From Nocardioides sp. PD653-B2 (lineage in GTDB: Bacteria > Actinomycetota > Actinomycetes > Propionibacteriales > Nocardioidaceae), in NCBI RefSeq assembly GCF_002117935.1, contig NZ_BDJE01000008.1, positions 89,833-153,832 on the forward strand: DNA of 64,000 nucleotides, given 5' to 3'. A program made the translations under genes and the position numbers. Of the stretch, positions 26,732-38,050 are shown in pieces. How positions within the stretch are numbered: the stretch's first letter is position 1; every line of letters begins with the position of its first letter. The notes under the pieces are model-generated. The model ran no database searches, was not told the DNA's origin, and was given only the letters and a program-made list of their open reading frames with translations.

Positions 26732-27415
26732 ATGCTGACCCGCTCCCGTGCCGCGTTCGCCGGCCTTGCCGTCGTCGCCGCGTTCACCCTCGCCGGCTGT
26801 GGAGGCGACTCGGACTCCGACGTCGCCACGGACACCCCCAGCGCCAGCCCGACCGGGCCCGCGTGCGACTACCCGGCCGACGCCCAGGGTGCCGCCAAGA
26901 AGGTGAACCCGCCGCCGGCCCGCGCGGCGGTCTCGGGCGAGGTGGGCGCGACCATGAAGACGAGCGCGGGCGACATCGGGCTCACCCTCGACGCCGACAC
27001 GACCCCGTGCACGGTCAACTCGTTCGTGTCGCTGGCCGAGCAGGGCTACTTCGACGGCACGACCTGCCACCGGCTCACGACCACCGACGCCGGGATCTTC
27101 GTGCTCCAGTGCGGCGACCCGACCGGGACCGGCATGGGTGGCCCCGGCTACTCCTTCGACGACGAGCTCTCCGGCTCCGAGACCTATCCCGCCGGCACCC
27201 TCGCGATGGCGAACGCCGGGCCGGACACGAACGGCTCGCAGTTCTTCCTCGTGTACGCCGACACCCCGCTGCCGGCGAGCTACACCGTCTTCGGCACGGT
27301 CGACGACGCCGGGCTCGAGGTGCTGAAGGGCATCGCCGACGAGGGCACCGCGGACGGTGGTCCCGACGGCCCGCCCCGGACGCCGGTCGACATCGAGTCG
27401 GTCACGGTCGACTGA
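26732..27415 (+). CDS. Cyclophilin-type peptidyl-prolyl isomerase lipoprotein
   Basis: A 227-residue protein. The signal peptide ends in lipobox LAGC. After a Ser/Thr/Pro-rich linker a cyclophilin domain begins near residue 70 (TSAGDIGLTLDAD). Core motifs are NSFVSLAEQGYFDGTTCHRL, GPGYSFDDEL, LAMANAGPDTNGSQFFL and YTVFGTV. It would speed folding of exported proteins on the outer membrane face. It follows the amino-acid enzyme gene but has its own promoter. The convergent SDR gene lies 16 bp downstream. Confidence 0.93.
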   Translation: MLTRSRAAFAGLAVVAAFTLAGCGGDSDSDVATDTPSASPTGPACDYPADAQGAAKKVNPPPARAAVSGEVGATMKTSAGDIGLTLDADTTPCTVNSFVSLAEQGYFDGTTCHRLTTTDAGIFVLQCGDPTGTGMGGPGYSFDDELSGSETYPAGTLAMANAGPDTNGSQFFLVYADTPLPASYTVFGTVDDAGLEVLKGIADEGTADGGPDGPPRTPVDIESVTVD

Positions 27416-27431
27416 CCTCCGGGACCGAGGA

Positions 27432-28313
27432 TCAGAGCGGGTAGGTCACCCCGGTCAGCTCCTCCGAGACGGTCCACAGCCGCTTCGCCAGGTCGGGGTC
27501 GCTGGCCTCGCGGCTGCGACCGACCCCGGTCGGCCAGCCGCGCATCTCCAGGAAGCCGTCCGGCCCGATGAACGAGTTGCCCGGCAGGTCCATGGTCGCT
27601 GCGTACAACGTCGTCAGCGCGCCCTTCTGCACCGGCATGCCGGCGATCTTGTGGCCCCAGCTGCCGACCCAGGTCTTGAAGGCGCTCCCGGTGTTGGCGG
27701 TGATCGCCGTCGCCGTCGAGCCCGGGTGCGAGCCGACCGCCCGCAGCGTCGACCCGGACGCCGTCAGCCGGCGTTGCAGCTCTGCGAGGAAGAGCAGGTT
27801 GGCGAGCTTGGAGGTGGCGTACGCGGCGAACGGCTTGTACTCGCGCCGCTGCCAGGTCAGGTCGCTGAGGTCGAGGTCGGCGCGGAGGTGGGCGTCGGAC
27901 GAGATCACCACGACCCGGTCGCTGAGCTGCGGCAGCATCAGGTTGGCCAGCGCGAAGTGACCGAGGTGGTTGGTGGCGAGGTGGGTCTCGAAGCCGTCGG
28001 CGGTGATGGCGTGCGGCACGGCCAGCACGCCGGCGTTGTTGACCAGGACGTCGACCGGGCCGATTTCGGCGGCGAACTCCCGCACCGAGGAGAGGTCGGC
28101 GACGTCGAGCCGGCGCACCTCCACCGTCCCGCGCATGGCGGCCGCGGCCTGCTCCCCTTTGGCGGGGTTGCGCACCGCGAGCACGACCTCCGCGCCGGCC
28201 GCGGCCAGCACCCGTGCGGTCTCCCTGCCGAGCCCTCCGCTGGCGCCGGTCACGACGAAGCGCCGGCCGTCCTGGCGTGGCACGGAGTCCCAGTGGGCCC
28301 GCTTGCGTGGCAC
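27432..28313 (-). CDS. Short-chain dehydrogenase/reductase
   Basis: A 293-residue Rossmann-fold oxidoreductase. Cofactor motif TGASGGLGRETA, then LVNNAGVL, the catalytic VISSDAH serine and YATSK (Tyr-x3-Lys) are present. It resembles retinol-dehydrogenase and protochlorophyllide-reductase-like SDRs, often NADP-dependent. The GTG at 28313 begins 3 bp after the stop of the OsmC gene, so the two are an operon; a second GTG about 33 nt inside is possible. Confidence 0.9.
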   Translation of the reverse strand: MPRKRAHWDSVPRQDGRRFVVTGASGGLGRETARVLAAAGAEVVLAVRNPAKGEQAAAAMRGTVEVRRLDVADLSSVREFAAEIGPVDVLVNNAGVLAVPHAITADGFETHLATNHLGHFALANLMLPQLSDRVVVISSDAHLRADLDLSDLTWQRREYKPFAAYATSKLANLLFLAELQRRLTASGSTLRAVGSHPGSTATAITANTGSAFKTWVGSWGHKIAGMPVQKGALTTLYAATMDLPGNSFIGPDGFLEMRGWPTGVGRSREASDPDLAKRLWTVSEELTGVTYPL

Positions 28314-28316
28314 GGC

Positions 28317-28760
28317 CTAGACCTCGACGTACTCGATGGGGACGCCGAGCTGGACCGTGCGACCGACCGTGCAGAGGCGGTCGCGGGACTGTGCGATCGA
28401 GCGCGGCAGCACCTCGCGGGCCCGGTCGCCCTCCTCTCCGTCCGGGAAGCGCACGTCGAAGGTGATCTGCAGGTTCACCAGGTGGTTGCCGTGCTCGTCG
28501 CGCACCTTGTCGCCGCCCGCGGTGACGGCGAACGCCGTCGCCGCCGCGCGCTTGCCGGTGATCAGGTCGACGTCGATCGCGCTGCAGCCGGCCAGGGCCG
28601 CGAGCAGCAGCTCGACGGGCGTGAAGTCCGGGTCACCGCCCGACCCGACGGACACCACGCCCCCGCGCCGGTTGGTGGCCTTGAACCGGCCCTCCCCCAT
28701 CTTCGTGAGCTCGATGCTGCGGTGCTGGTCGGGTGTGGGCTCGGGTGTGGGCTCGGTCAT
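28317..28760 (-). CDS. OsmC/Ohr family protein
   Basis: The protein has 147 residues. The OsmC fold is shown by TPVELLLAALAGCSAIDVDLI with the conserved active-site Cys, and by late IAQSRDRLCTVGRTV with the second Cys. Family members reduce organic hydroperoxides with thiol donors. The N-terminus has a tandem 12-bp DNA repeat giving PEPTPEPTP, absent from most members. The ATG at 28760 begins this segment. It is first in an operon with the SDR. Confidence 0.88.
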   Translation of the reverse strand: MTEPTPEPTPDQHRSIELTKMGEGRFKATNRRGGVVSVGSGGDPDFTPVELLLAALAGCSAIDVDLITGKRAAATAFAVTAGGDKVRDEHGNHLVNLQITFDVRFPDGEEGDRAREVLPRSIAQSRDRLCTVGRTVQLGVPIEYVEV

Positions 28761-28870
28761 GAGGCACAGACTGCCAGAAGGCCGACACGCCCGGGATCGG
28801 GACCGGACTTGTGTCTCGCGCCCGCATTGGGGACGGTGGAGGGGACCAGCCAAGCTATCGGAAGGCGAGC

Positions 28871-29155
28871 ATGCTCACCCTCACCGAGAACGCCAGCGCC
28901 ATCGTCAACGAGATCACCTCCCAGCCCGGCCTCGCCGAGACCGCGGGGCTCCGGATCACCTCCGATGCCTCTCCGGAGCCCGCCTTCGAGGTCTCCGCAG
29001 CCCAGCAGGCCGAGCCCGGCGACCAGGTCGTCGAACAGGGCGGAGCGACCGTCTACCTCGACGAGACCGCAGCCCAGCTGCTCGACGACAAGGTCCTCGA
29101 CGCAGCGGTCGACCCGGCCGGGAAGGTCGAGTTCGCGCTCGCCCTCCAGGGCTGA
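28871..29155 (+). CDS. HesB/IscA-like protein lacking all cysteines
   Basis: A 94-residue protein with the A-type carrier fold (MLTLTENASAIVNEI, then GLRITSD and ATVYLDETAAQLLDDKVLD). It has no cysteine, so it cannot bind an Fe-S cluster in the normal way. Similar cysteine-free actinobacterial members are annotated as HesB or adhesin-like; the role is unknown. A Shine-Dalgarno (GGAAGGCGAG) precedes the ATG. A strong hairpin follows the stop. It is divergent from OsmC, 110 bp apart. Confidence 0.8.
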   Translation: MLTLTENASAIVNEITSQPGLAETAGLRITSDASPEPAFEVSAAQQAEPGDQVVEQGGATVYLDETAAQLLDDKVLDAAVDPAGKVEFALALQG

Positions 29156-29170
29156 TCTCCCTGCTCGCAG

Positions 29171-29200
29171 CGGACCCCGGACCTCATGGTCCGGGGTCCG
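29171..29200 (+). terminator. Perfect 13-bp hairpin terminator
   Basis: CGGACCCCGGACC (29171-29183) pairs perfectly with GGTCCGGGGTCCG (29188-29200) around a TCAT loop, 15 nt after the HesB-like stop. No T-run follows, which is usual for actinobacterial terminators. Confidence 0.8.
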
Positions 29201-29231
29201 CTGCCGTTCTCGCGGCTGGCAGGATCGACGC

Positions 29232-30227
29232 ATGACGACCTCCCGCGAGATCCATCTCGTCTCCCGTCCCACCGGCTCGCCGACTCCCGAGGACTTCCGG
29301 GCCGTCGACACCGAGCTGGGCGATCCCGGCCCGGGCGAGGTGCTGGTCCGCAACACCTTCCTCTCGGTCGATCCCTACATGCGGGGCCGGATGAACGACG
29401 TGAAGTCGTACGTGCCCCCGTTCGCCCTCGACGCCGTGATGGACGGCGGCGCCGTCGGCGAGGTCGTCGCCTCGGGCTCGGACCGGTTCGCGGTCGGCGA
29501 CACCGTCCTGCACCAGGCCGGGTGGCGCACGCACGCCCTGCTGCCCGAGCGCGAGGCCCGCGCGGTCGACACGTCCGTGCTCCCGGCCTCGACGTACCTC
29601 GGCGCGCTCGGCATGCCCGGGATGACGGCGTACGTCGGCCTCACCCGGATCGCCGAGATGAAGGAGGGCGACACCGTCTTCATCTCCGGCGCCGCCGGTG
29701 CGGTCGGCTCCGTCGCCGGCCAGATCGCCCGCCAGCTCGGCGCCGGCAAGGTCATCGGCTCCGCCGGCTCGGCCGAGAAGTGCGCGTGGCTCGTCGACGA
29801 GCTGGGCTTCGACATCGCGCTCGACTACAAGGCCGCGCCGATCGGCAAGCAGCTGCGCGAGCACGGTCCGGTCGACGTCTACTTCGACAACGTCGGCGGC
29901 GACCACCTCGAGGCGGCGCTCTTCGCGATGGCCGACTTCGGGCGGATCGCGGCCTGCGGGATGATCGCCGACTACAACGCCACCTCCCCCGCTCCGGGCC
30001 CGCGCAACCTGATGATGGTGATCAGCAAGCGCCTCACCCTGCGCGGCTTCATCGTCACCGACCACTCCGACCTCGCCGGCGAGTTCTACCGCCGCGCCGG
30101 CGCCTGGGTGGCCGACGGGTCGCTCACCTGGCGGGAGACCGTCGTCGACGGCATCGACCACGCCGTCGACGCGTTCCTCGGCCTCTCCCGGGGCGACAAC
30201 ACCGGGAAGATGCTCGTGCGCGTCTGA
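29232..30227 (+). CDS. NADP-dependent oxidoreductase (MDR, curcumin/enone reductase type)
   Basis: A 331-residue zinc-free medium-chain reductase. FLSVDPYMRGRMND near the start, LGMPGMTAYVGL, ISGAAGAVGSVAGQIARQLG (cofactor motif) and YFDNVGGDHLEAAL mark the leukotriene B4 dehydrogenase/curcumin reductase group that reduces enones. CAGGAT ends 6 nt before the ATG, a possible leaderless -10 box. The physiological substrate is unknown. Confidence 0.92.
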   Translation: MTTSREIHLVSRPTGSPTPEDFRAVDTELGDPGPGEVLVRNTFLSVDPYMRGRMNDVKSYVPPFALDAVMDGGAVGEVVASGSDRFAVGDTVLHQAGWRTHALLPEREARAVDTSVLPASTYLGALGMPGMTAYVGLTRIAEMKEGDTVFISGAAGAVGSVAGQIARQLGAGKVIGSAGSAEKCAWLVDELGFDIALDYKAAPIGKQLREHGPVDVYFDNVGGDHLEAALFAMADFGRIAACGMIADYNATSPAPGPRNLMMVISKRLTLRGFIVTDHSDLAGEFYRRAGAWVADGSLTWRETVVDGIDHAVDAFLGLSRGDNTGKMLVRV

Positions 30228-30262
30228 GTCGTCTCGGTGGTCGAGACGGCGCGCAGCGTCCT

Positions 30263-30290
30263 GCCGGCCGCTGCCCGACGGTCGGCCGGC
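30263..30290 (+). terminator. Hairpin after the enone reductase gene
   Basis: GCCGGCCG (30263-30270) pairs with CGGCCGGC (30283-30290) around a 12-nt loop, 36 nt after the stop. Confidence 0.45.
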
Positions 30291-30342
30291 GCGATCGGCC
30301 GTGCCTCTTCACCAGTCGCCCGGCGCACGCGATGATGGGGCC

Positions 30343-30462
30343 GTGCGCAGCCAGGATGAGCGGGACAAGCAGACGCTCGACATCATGTCGATCGTCTTGA
30401 AGGCAGCGTTCCTGCTGTTCGTCGCGGTGGTCGTCCTGGTGATCCTCGATCACGCCGGGTGA
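30343..30462 (+). CDS. 39-residue single-pass membrane protein
   Basis: A short frame starts at GTG 30343: a charged N-terminus (RSQDERDKQTLD), then one hydrophobic helix (IVLKAAFLLFVAVVVLVIL) and a DHAG end. It resembles other small membrane proteins, but no family is recognised. The coding pattern (third-base GC, clean start-helix layout) supports a real gene. It is convergent with the YncE-like gene, 19 bp apart. Confidence 0.55.
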   Translation: MRSQDERDKQTLDIMSIVLKAAFLLFVAVVVLVILDHAG

Positions 30463-30481
30463 GCCGGGGCTCGCGTCGCTC

Positions 30482-31729
30482 CTAGAGCCCGGGCACCAGT
30501 GACCTCAGCACGAACCCGTTGCGCACCCGCTGCGGGTGGTCGCCGACCGGGACCGTCTGCACGATCCGCTCGGTCCGGTAGGAGATCTTCGCGACCTGGT
30601 CACGGCCGCTCCAGGAGATGTAGCAGTAGCGGCCGTCCCAGCTCGGGGTGACCCAGTAGGGCTTGCCACCCTCCCTCTTCAGCAGGGGCCCGCGCTCGAA
30701 GGTCCTCGCGTCCACCACGGTGGCGTAGTCGGACATCGTGCCGGCGACACAGATCTTCGTGCCGGCGGGGTTCATCGCGATCCCGTGGTGGGCGGAGTCG
30801 AGGAGGTACTGCTCGCGCGGTGTGTCGGGCACCAGGTTAGGCAGGTGCTTGACCCGGGTGATCCTCCCGCTGGCGCGGTCCATGGCGACGAAGCCGTGGA
30901 GGAAGGACAGCTGGAAGTAGAACGTCTGCTCGTCCGGCGAGAGCGTCATCGGGCGTACGGCGGTGCTCGTCTTCGTCATGCCGCGCTCGTCGAGCGCCGC
31001 GCGCAGGTCGTAGCGCCTGATCACCTTGAACGTCTTCGCGTCGACGATCTGCAGCCGCCGCTCCTGCTTGGTCGGGTCGGCCGCCGGGTCGTCGAGCGGG
31101 CTGTAGACCATGCCGATGCTGGCGTGGAGGATCCGCTTGCCGCCGTCGATGAAGACACTCTCGTGCGGCGAGCCGCCGGAGGGGAAGCGGCCGATCTCCT
31201 GGCCGTCCCTGACCCGCAGCACGTGCACGACGTTGGCGGTCGACGCGCTGACGACGACCCGCTTGCCGTCGGGCGAGATCGCCATATGGTCGGAGCGCAC
31301 GCCGTCGACCTGGAAGCGCCAGACGATCTCCTGGGTGTCGAGGCTGATCGCGACCACGTCGGCGAACGACGGTCGGGAGACGATCAGCATCCGGCCGTCG
31401 TTGGAGGAGTACATGTCGTCGACGAACTGGTCGTGGCCCTCACCGATGAGCGCGCGGATCGCCAGGAAGTAGGCGAACCGGTAGGGGTCGGTCGCGATCT
31501 CCTGCATCCGCTCCATCTCGTCCGGTACGACGTCGATGCGGCCCAGCCGCTCGAAGCTCTGCGGCGCCAGGATGTCGGCGGTGCCGGCCCAGTTGTTGCC
31601 CGCGAACACCACCCGCCGTACGTCGTCGGCGGTGTCGTCCTCGACGGCGGCCGCCGGGTCGACCAGCCCTGCCGCGCCGATCAGCAGCCCCACCGTGGCC
31701 ACCAGCGTCCTGCGTCCGAACGTCTGCAC
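30482..31729 (-). CDS. Secreted YncE-like beta-propeller protein
   Basis: A 415-residue protein. The signal peptide (TLVATVGLLIGAAGLVDPAAA) is followed by repeated propeller blades: SFADVVAISLDTQEIVWRFQ, MAISPDGKRVVVSA, KTFKVIRRYDL, MTLSPDEQTFYFQL, MNPAGTKICVAG. This is the YncE/lactonase-like seven-bladed fold. No catalytic residues are known for this group; it may bind or carry ligands outside the cell. The GTG start at 31729 follows a Shine-Dalgarno (AGGAGTGACG). Confidence 0.85.
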   Translation of the reverse strand: MQTFGRRTLVATVGLLIGAAGLVDPAAAVEDDTADDVRRVVFAGNNWAGTADILAPQSFERLGRIDVVPDEMERMQEIATDPYRFAYFLAIRALIGEGHDQFVDDMYSSNDGRMLIVSRPSFADVVAISLDTQEIVWRFQVDGVRSDHMAISPDGKRVVVSASTANVVHVLRVRDGQEIGRFPSGGSPHESVFIDGGKRILHASIGMVYSPLDDPAADPTKQERRLQIVDAKTFKVIRRYDLRAALDERGMTKTSTAVRPMTLSPDEQTFYFQLSFLHGFVAMDRASGRITRVKHLPNLVPDTPREQYLLDSAHHGIAMNPAGTKICVAGTMSDYATVVDARTFERGPLLKREGGKPYWVTPSWDGRYCYISWSGRDQVAKISYRTERIVQTVPVGDHPQRVRNGFVLRSLVPGL

Positions 31730-31755
31730 CCGTCACTCCTGTCGTCGGTTCGCAG

Positions 31756-31792
31756 GGGCAACGAGCGTCGAGGAGTCCCGGTTACGTTGCCC
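31756..31792 (-). terminator. Possible terminator after the aminotransferase gene
   Basis: GGGCAACG (31756-31763) and CGTTGCCC (31785-31792) form an 8-bp stem with a 21-nt loop, directly after the aminotransferase stop at 31794. Confidence 0.35.
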
Positions 31793-31793
31793 G

Positions 31794-33494
31794 TCAGTCC
31801 AGCGCGGATGCCGGCAGGTCGAACCACCGCAGGTGCTCGAAGTCGGGGCTGACCTGCGCCGGGTGGGTGGACAGGTCCGGCCCGGCGGCCGCGTCGAGGA
31901 TGGCCGCGCCGTCGCGCAGGTGCTCGGTGAGCAGCTCCTCGCCGCCGGTGTGCTGGTTCGACGGCATCGACACCCGGCCGCCGGCGTACGAGATGTCGAG
32001 CAGGCTGAGCGGCGGGGTGACCAGGCCGTTGCGGTGCCGCCACAGCCCGGTGGCCGGGTCGAAGCGGTAGTCCCCGAGCAGCTTCCAGCCGTCGCGGGCG
32101 ACCAGCCGGACCGCCTCGATGAGGTAGTCGACGACCGCGTCGGAGACGAAGTAGTTGAAGTTGATCCGCACCCAGCCGGGCTTGATGCCCTCACAGCCGC
32201 CGGTGATCTCGCGCTCGAACTCGTGGGAGCGCTCGATGTCGATGCCGAGCAGCCGGTGGCCGTACGGGCCGGCGCACGAGCAGCCGCCGCGGGACTGGAT
32301 GCCGAAGAGGTCGTTGAGCAGGGCGACGACGTAGTTGTGGTGCAGGTAGCGCCCCGAGGGTGCCCGGAGCACGAACGACACGATCGAGAGCCGATCCGCG
32401 CCGAGGTTGCCGAGCAGCTCGATCGACGGCTCGTCGTGCCAGGCGTCGACCGCCCGGCGCAGGTGCCGCTCCTCCTGGGCGCGGATGGTCGTGGTGCCGA
32501 CCGCCTCCTTGAGCTGGAAGACCAGGCCGGCCCGGATCGACTCGATGATGGCGGGGGTGCCGCCCTCCTCGCGGTGGGTCGGGTCGGCGAGGTACCTGTG
32601 GTCGTCGTCGTTGACGTAGGCGACGGTCCCTCCGCCGGGGACGTCCGGCACCCGGTTGGCGAACAGCTCGCGCCGCGCGGCCAGCACGCCGGGCGTCTGC
32701 GGGCCGCCGATGAACTTGTGCGGCGAGAGGAAGACGGCGTCCTTGTAGGACAGCGGTTGTCCCTTGGCCGGACCCATCTCGATGTCGACGTACGGCGCGG
32801 CCGCGGCGAAGTCCCAAAAGCTCAGGGCACCGTGCTCGTGGAGCAGCGTGGCGATCGCCGCGGTGTCCGAGACGATGCCGGTGACGTTCGAGGCGGCGGA
32901 GAAGGACCCGATCTTCAGCGGCCGCTCGGCGTGCTTCTCGAGCTGCTCGCGCAGGTCGTCCTGGTCCACTCCCCCGTCGGCGTCCTGGCGGATCGTCACC
33001 ACGTCGGCGATCGACTCGCGCCACGGGATCTCGTTGGAGTGGTGCTCGTAGGGGCCGATGAAGACGACCGGCCGCTGGGCGGGCGCGATGTGCTCGGTGA
33101 GCGCGTGGGCGTCGTCGAGGGCCGACGGGATCCGCAGGCCGAGGACGCCGATCAGCTTGGCGATCGCGCCCGTGCACCCGGAGCCGGCGAACAGCACGAC
33201 GGTGTCGTCGTCGCCGCCGAGGGACTCGCGGATGATCGCCCGCGCCTCCTCCCGCAGCCGGGTGGTCTGGAGGCCGGTGCCGCTCGACTCGGTGTGGGTG
33301 TTGGCGTAGCCGGGCAGCACCTCGTCGCGGATGAAGTCCTCGATGAAGCCGAGCGCCCTGCCCGAGGCGGTGTAGTCGGCGTAGGTCACCCGCCGGCGGC
33401 CGTACGGCGTCTCCATGACGTGGTCGTCACCGATCACGGATTCCCGGATCAACGCGAGCAGCGCCTGCTTGTCGTCCGCACCCTCAGCCGCCAT
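31794..33494 (-). CDS. Class V aminotransferase / cysteine-desulfurase-like PLP enzyme
   Basis: The protein has 566 residues. Fold-type I PLP motifs are visible: TVVLFAGSGCTGAIAKL, GSFSAASNVTGIV, LSFWDFAAAAPYVDIEM, and the Schiff-base Lys in LSPHKFIGGPQTPG. A cysteine-bearing loop GGCSCAGPYGHRLLGI aligns with the sulfur-accepting loop of desulfurases. About 100 residues beyond the usual C-terminus are added. It could be a cysteine desulfurase or a selenocysteine lyase-like enzyme; the substrate is uncertain. It is divergent from pepN, 34 bp between starts. Confidence 0.88.
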   Translation of the reverse strand: MAAEGADDKQALLALIRESVIGDDHVMETPYGRRRVTYADYTASGRALGFIEDFIRDEVLPGYANTHTESSGTGLQTTRLREEARAIIRESLGGDDDTVVLFAGSGCTGAIAKLIGVLGLRIPSALDDAHALTEHIAPAQRPVVFIGPYEHHSNEIPWRESIADVVTIRQDADGGVDQDDLREQLEKHAERPLKIGSFSAASNVTGIVSDTAAIATLLHEHGALSFWDFAAAAPYVDIEMGPAKGQPLSYKDAVFLSPHKFIGGPQTPGVLAARRELFANRVPDVPGGGTVAYVNDDDHRYLADPTHREEGGTPAIIESIRAGLVFQLKEAVGTTTIRAQEERHLRRAVDAWHDEPSIELLGNLGADRLSIVSFVLRAPSGRYLHHNYVVALLNDLFGIQSRGGCSCAGPYGHRLLGIDIERSHEFEREITGGCEGIKPGWVRINFNYFVSDAVVDYLIEAVRLVARDGWKLLGDYRFDPATGLWRHRNGLVTPPLSLLDISYAGGRVSMPSNQHTGGEELLTEHLRDGAAILDAAAGPDLSTHPAQVSPDFEHLRWFDLPASALD

Positions 33495-33501
33495 GAGTCC
33501 C

Positions 33502-33507
33502 ACGATA
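33502..33507 (-). promoter_or_regulatory. -10 box (TATCGT) of the class V aminotransferase gene
   Basis: TATCGT on the minus strand ends 7 nt before the ATG at 33494. Confidence 0.5.
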
Positions 33508-33516
33508 GGTCCGGAT

Positions 33517-33522
33517 TAGGGT
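33517..33522 (+). promoter_or_regulatory. -10 box (TAGGGT) of pepN
   Basis: TAGGGT ends 6 nt before the GTG at 33529. It is 9 bp from the opposing box of the aminotransferase gene. Confidence 0.5.
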
Positions 33523-33528
33523 GACCGG

Positions 33529-35987
<2,459 letters not shown>

Positions 35988-35991
<4 letters not shown>

Positions 35992-36821
35992 GCACCGACC
36001 GCGCGCGACGCCCGGGCCCCACGGTCCGCACGCGCGTCCACGAGCTCACCGCGGACGCCGACCGGCACCACGAGGACCGGCTCGCGACCGAGGAGCCGCT
36101 GGAGATCCGGCTCGCCTGGCCGGGCGGGGCGCCCCGGCGGGTCTGGGTCACGATGCGCACGCCCGGCAACGACTTCGAGCTGGCGGCCGGCTGGCTGCTG
36201 CACGAGGGCCTGACCGGACCGGACGGGATCCACGCGGTCGCCTACTGCACCGACGCCGACCTGGCGCCGGAGCAGGAGTTCAACGTCGTCACGGTCACGC
36301 TGGCCGGGACGCCGCTGAAGGACCCCGGGCACCGGCACGTCGGCCAGTCGTCGGGCTCGTCGGCCTGCGGTGTCTGTGGCAAGGACAGCATCGCCGAGGC
36401 GCTGGCCGCCCCGGCCACGCACCGCTGGGCGGGCCCGCTCCCCACGTCCGAGGTCGTGCGCGGCCTGCCGGACCGGATCCGCGAGCACCAGGCGGTGTTC
36501 GCCCGCACCGGAGGCGTGCACGCCGCGGCCCTGGCCACCGCGGATGGCAACCTGCTCGCCGTCCGCGAGGACGTCGGGCGGCACAACGCCGTCGACAAGG
36601 TGAGCGGCGCCCGGGTGCTGGCCGGCGCCTCGCCCGCCGAGGCCTGCCTGGTGGTCAGCGGCCGGGCCGGGTTCGAGCTCGTGCAGAAGGCCGTCGCCGC
36701 CGGGATCGGCTCGCTGGTCGCCGTCGGCGCCCCCACCAGCCTCTCGGCCCGGCTCGCCGAGGAGTCGGGGCTGGCGCTCTACGGCTTCACCTCCCCCGGC
36801 CGGACCGTCCGCTACTGCTGA
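35988..36821 (+). CDS. fdhD: Formate dehydrogenase accessory sulfurtransferase FdhD
   Basis: A 277-residue protein that passes sulfur from a desulfurase to molybdenum cofactor of formate dehydrogenase. The diagnostic SSACGVCGKDSI (CxxC sulfur-transfer motif) and HNAVDKVSGARVLAG are present. The last third contains LVVSGRAGFELVQKA. No formate dehydrogenase or cofactor gene is nearby in this window. The ATG overlaps the pepN stop by 4 bp; a class V desulfurase-like gene lies on the other side of pepN, which is a curious pairing. Confidence 0.93.
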
Positions 36822-36871
36822 CCGACCCGCCGGGCGCGGCGTGGGATCGCCGGAGTGTCGGTGGTCGTTCC

Positions 36872-36877
36872 TAGGTT
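36872..36877 (+). promoter_or_regulatory. -10 box (TAGGTT) of the sbcDC operon
   Basis: TAGGTT ends 6 nt before the ATG at 36884; no Shine-Dalgarno. Confidence 0.5.
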
Positions 36878-36883
36878 GGACCC

Positions 36884-38050
36884 ATGCGTATCCTCCACAC
36901 GTCCGACTGGCACCTGGGCCGGTCGTTCCACCGTGAGGGGATGCTGACGCACCAGGCGTCGTACGTCGACCACCTGCTCGACGTCGTGGCCTCCGAGCGC
37001 GTCGACCTCGTGGTCGTCGCGGGCGACGTCTACGACCGCGCGCTCCCCCATGTCGATGCGGTCCGGCTCGCCGACGACAGCCTCGCGAGGCTGGCCGCGT
37101 CGCGGGCCCGGGTCGTGCTCACCAGCGGCAACCACGACTCCGCCCAGCGGCTCGGCTTCAGCTCGCGGCTGATCGACGCCTCCGGCATCTTCATCCGCAC
37201 CGACGCGTCCACCGTCGGCACCCCGGTGCTGCTCGAGGACGAGCACGGCCCGGTCGCCGTCCACGGCATCCCCTACCTCGACCCCGACGCGGTCCGCGAG
37301 CCGTGGGGGCTGTCCGCTCGCTCCCACGAGGCGGCGCTGACCGAGGCGATGCGTCGGGTGCGGGCGGACCTCGACCGGCGTCCCGGCTCCCGGTCGATCG
37401 TGCTGGCCCACGCGTTCGTCGCGGGGGCCGAGCCGAGCGACTCGGAGCGCGACATCAGCGTCGGAGGCGTCTCGCTGGTGCCCACCTCGGTCTTCGACGG
37501 GGTCTCCTACGCCGCGCTCGGCCACCTCCACGGCCGGCACACCCTGACCGAGTCCGTCCGCTACTCCGGGTCCCCCCTCGCCTACTCGTTCTCCGAGGCG
37601 ACCCAGGTCAAGGGCTCCTGGCTCGTCGAGCTGGGCGCCACCGGCCTGGTGTCGGCGGACTTCGTCGAGGCGCCGGTGCCGCGCCGGCTGGCCCGGATCC
37701 GGGGCACGCTCGACGAGCTGCTCGCCGACCCGCGGCTGGTGGACCACGAGAGCTCGTGGGTGCAGGCGACGCTCACCGACGACAGCCGGCCGCTCCAGGC
37801 GATGGACCGGCTGCGCTCCCGGTTCCCGCACACCCTGGTGCTCGGGTTCGAGCCGGCCGGCGGCGCCTCGGCGTCGGTCCCGCTGGCCCGCACCCAGGGC
37901 CGCTCGGACCACCTGATCTCGCTCGACTTCCTGGCCGAGCTGCGCGGCACGCCCGCCACCGACGACGAGTCCGCGCTGCTGCTCGCCGCCACCGACGCCT
38001 GCTGCGAGGACCCCGACTTCGACGTCCTCCTCTCCGAGGCCGGCCCGTGA
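36884..38050 (+). CDS. sbcD: Exonuclease SbcCD subunit D (Mre11-like)
   Basis: The protein has 388 residues. Mre11-type phosphoesterase motifs are in order: HTSDWHLGRSF, VAGDVYDRA, TSGNHDS, LAHAFVAG and ALGHLHGRH. These bind two Mn ions and cut DNA ends and hairpins. The gene starts the sbcDC operon; the stop overlaps the sbcC start (GTGA). Confidence 0.95.
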   Translation: MRILHTSDWHLGRSFHREGMLTHQASYVDHLLDVVASERVDLVVVAGDVYDRALPHVDAVRLADDSLARLAASRARVVLTSGNHDSAQRLGFSSRLIDASGIFIRTDASTVGTPVLLEDEHGPVAVHGIPYLDPDAVREPWGLSARSHEAALTEAMRRVRADLDRRPGSRSIVLAHAFVAGAEPSDSERDISVGGVSLVPTSVFDGVSYAALGHLHGRHTLTESVRYSGSPLAYSFSEATQVKGSWLVELGATGLVSADFVEAPVPRRLARIRGTLDELLADPRLVDHESSWVQATLTDDSRPLQAMDRLRSRFPHTLVLGFEPAGGASASVPLARTQGRSDHLISLDFLAELRGTPATDDESALLLAATDACCEDPDFDVLLSEAGP

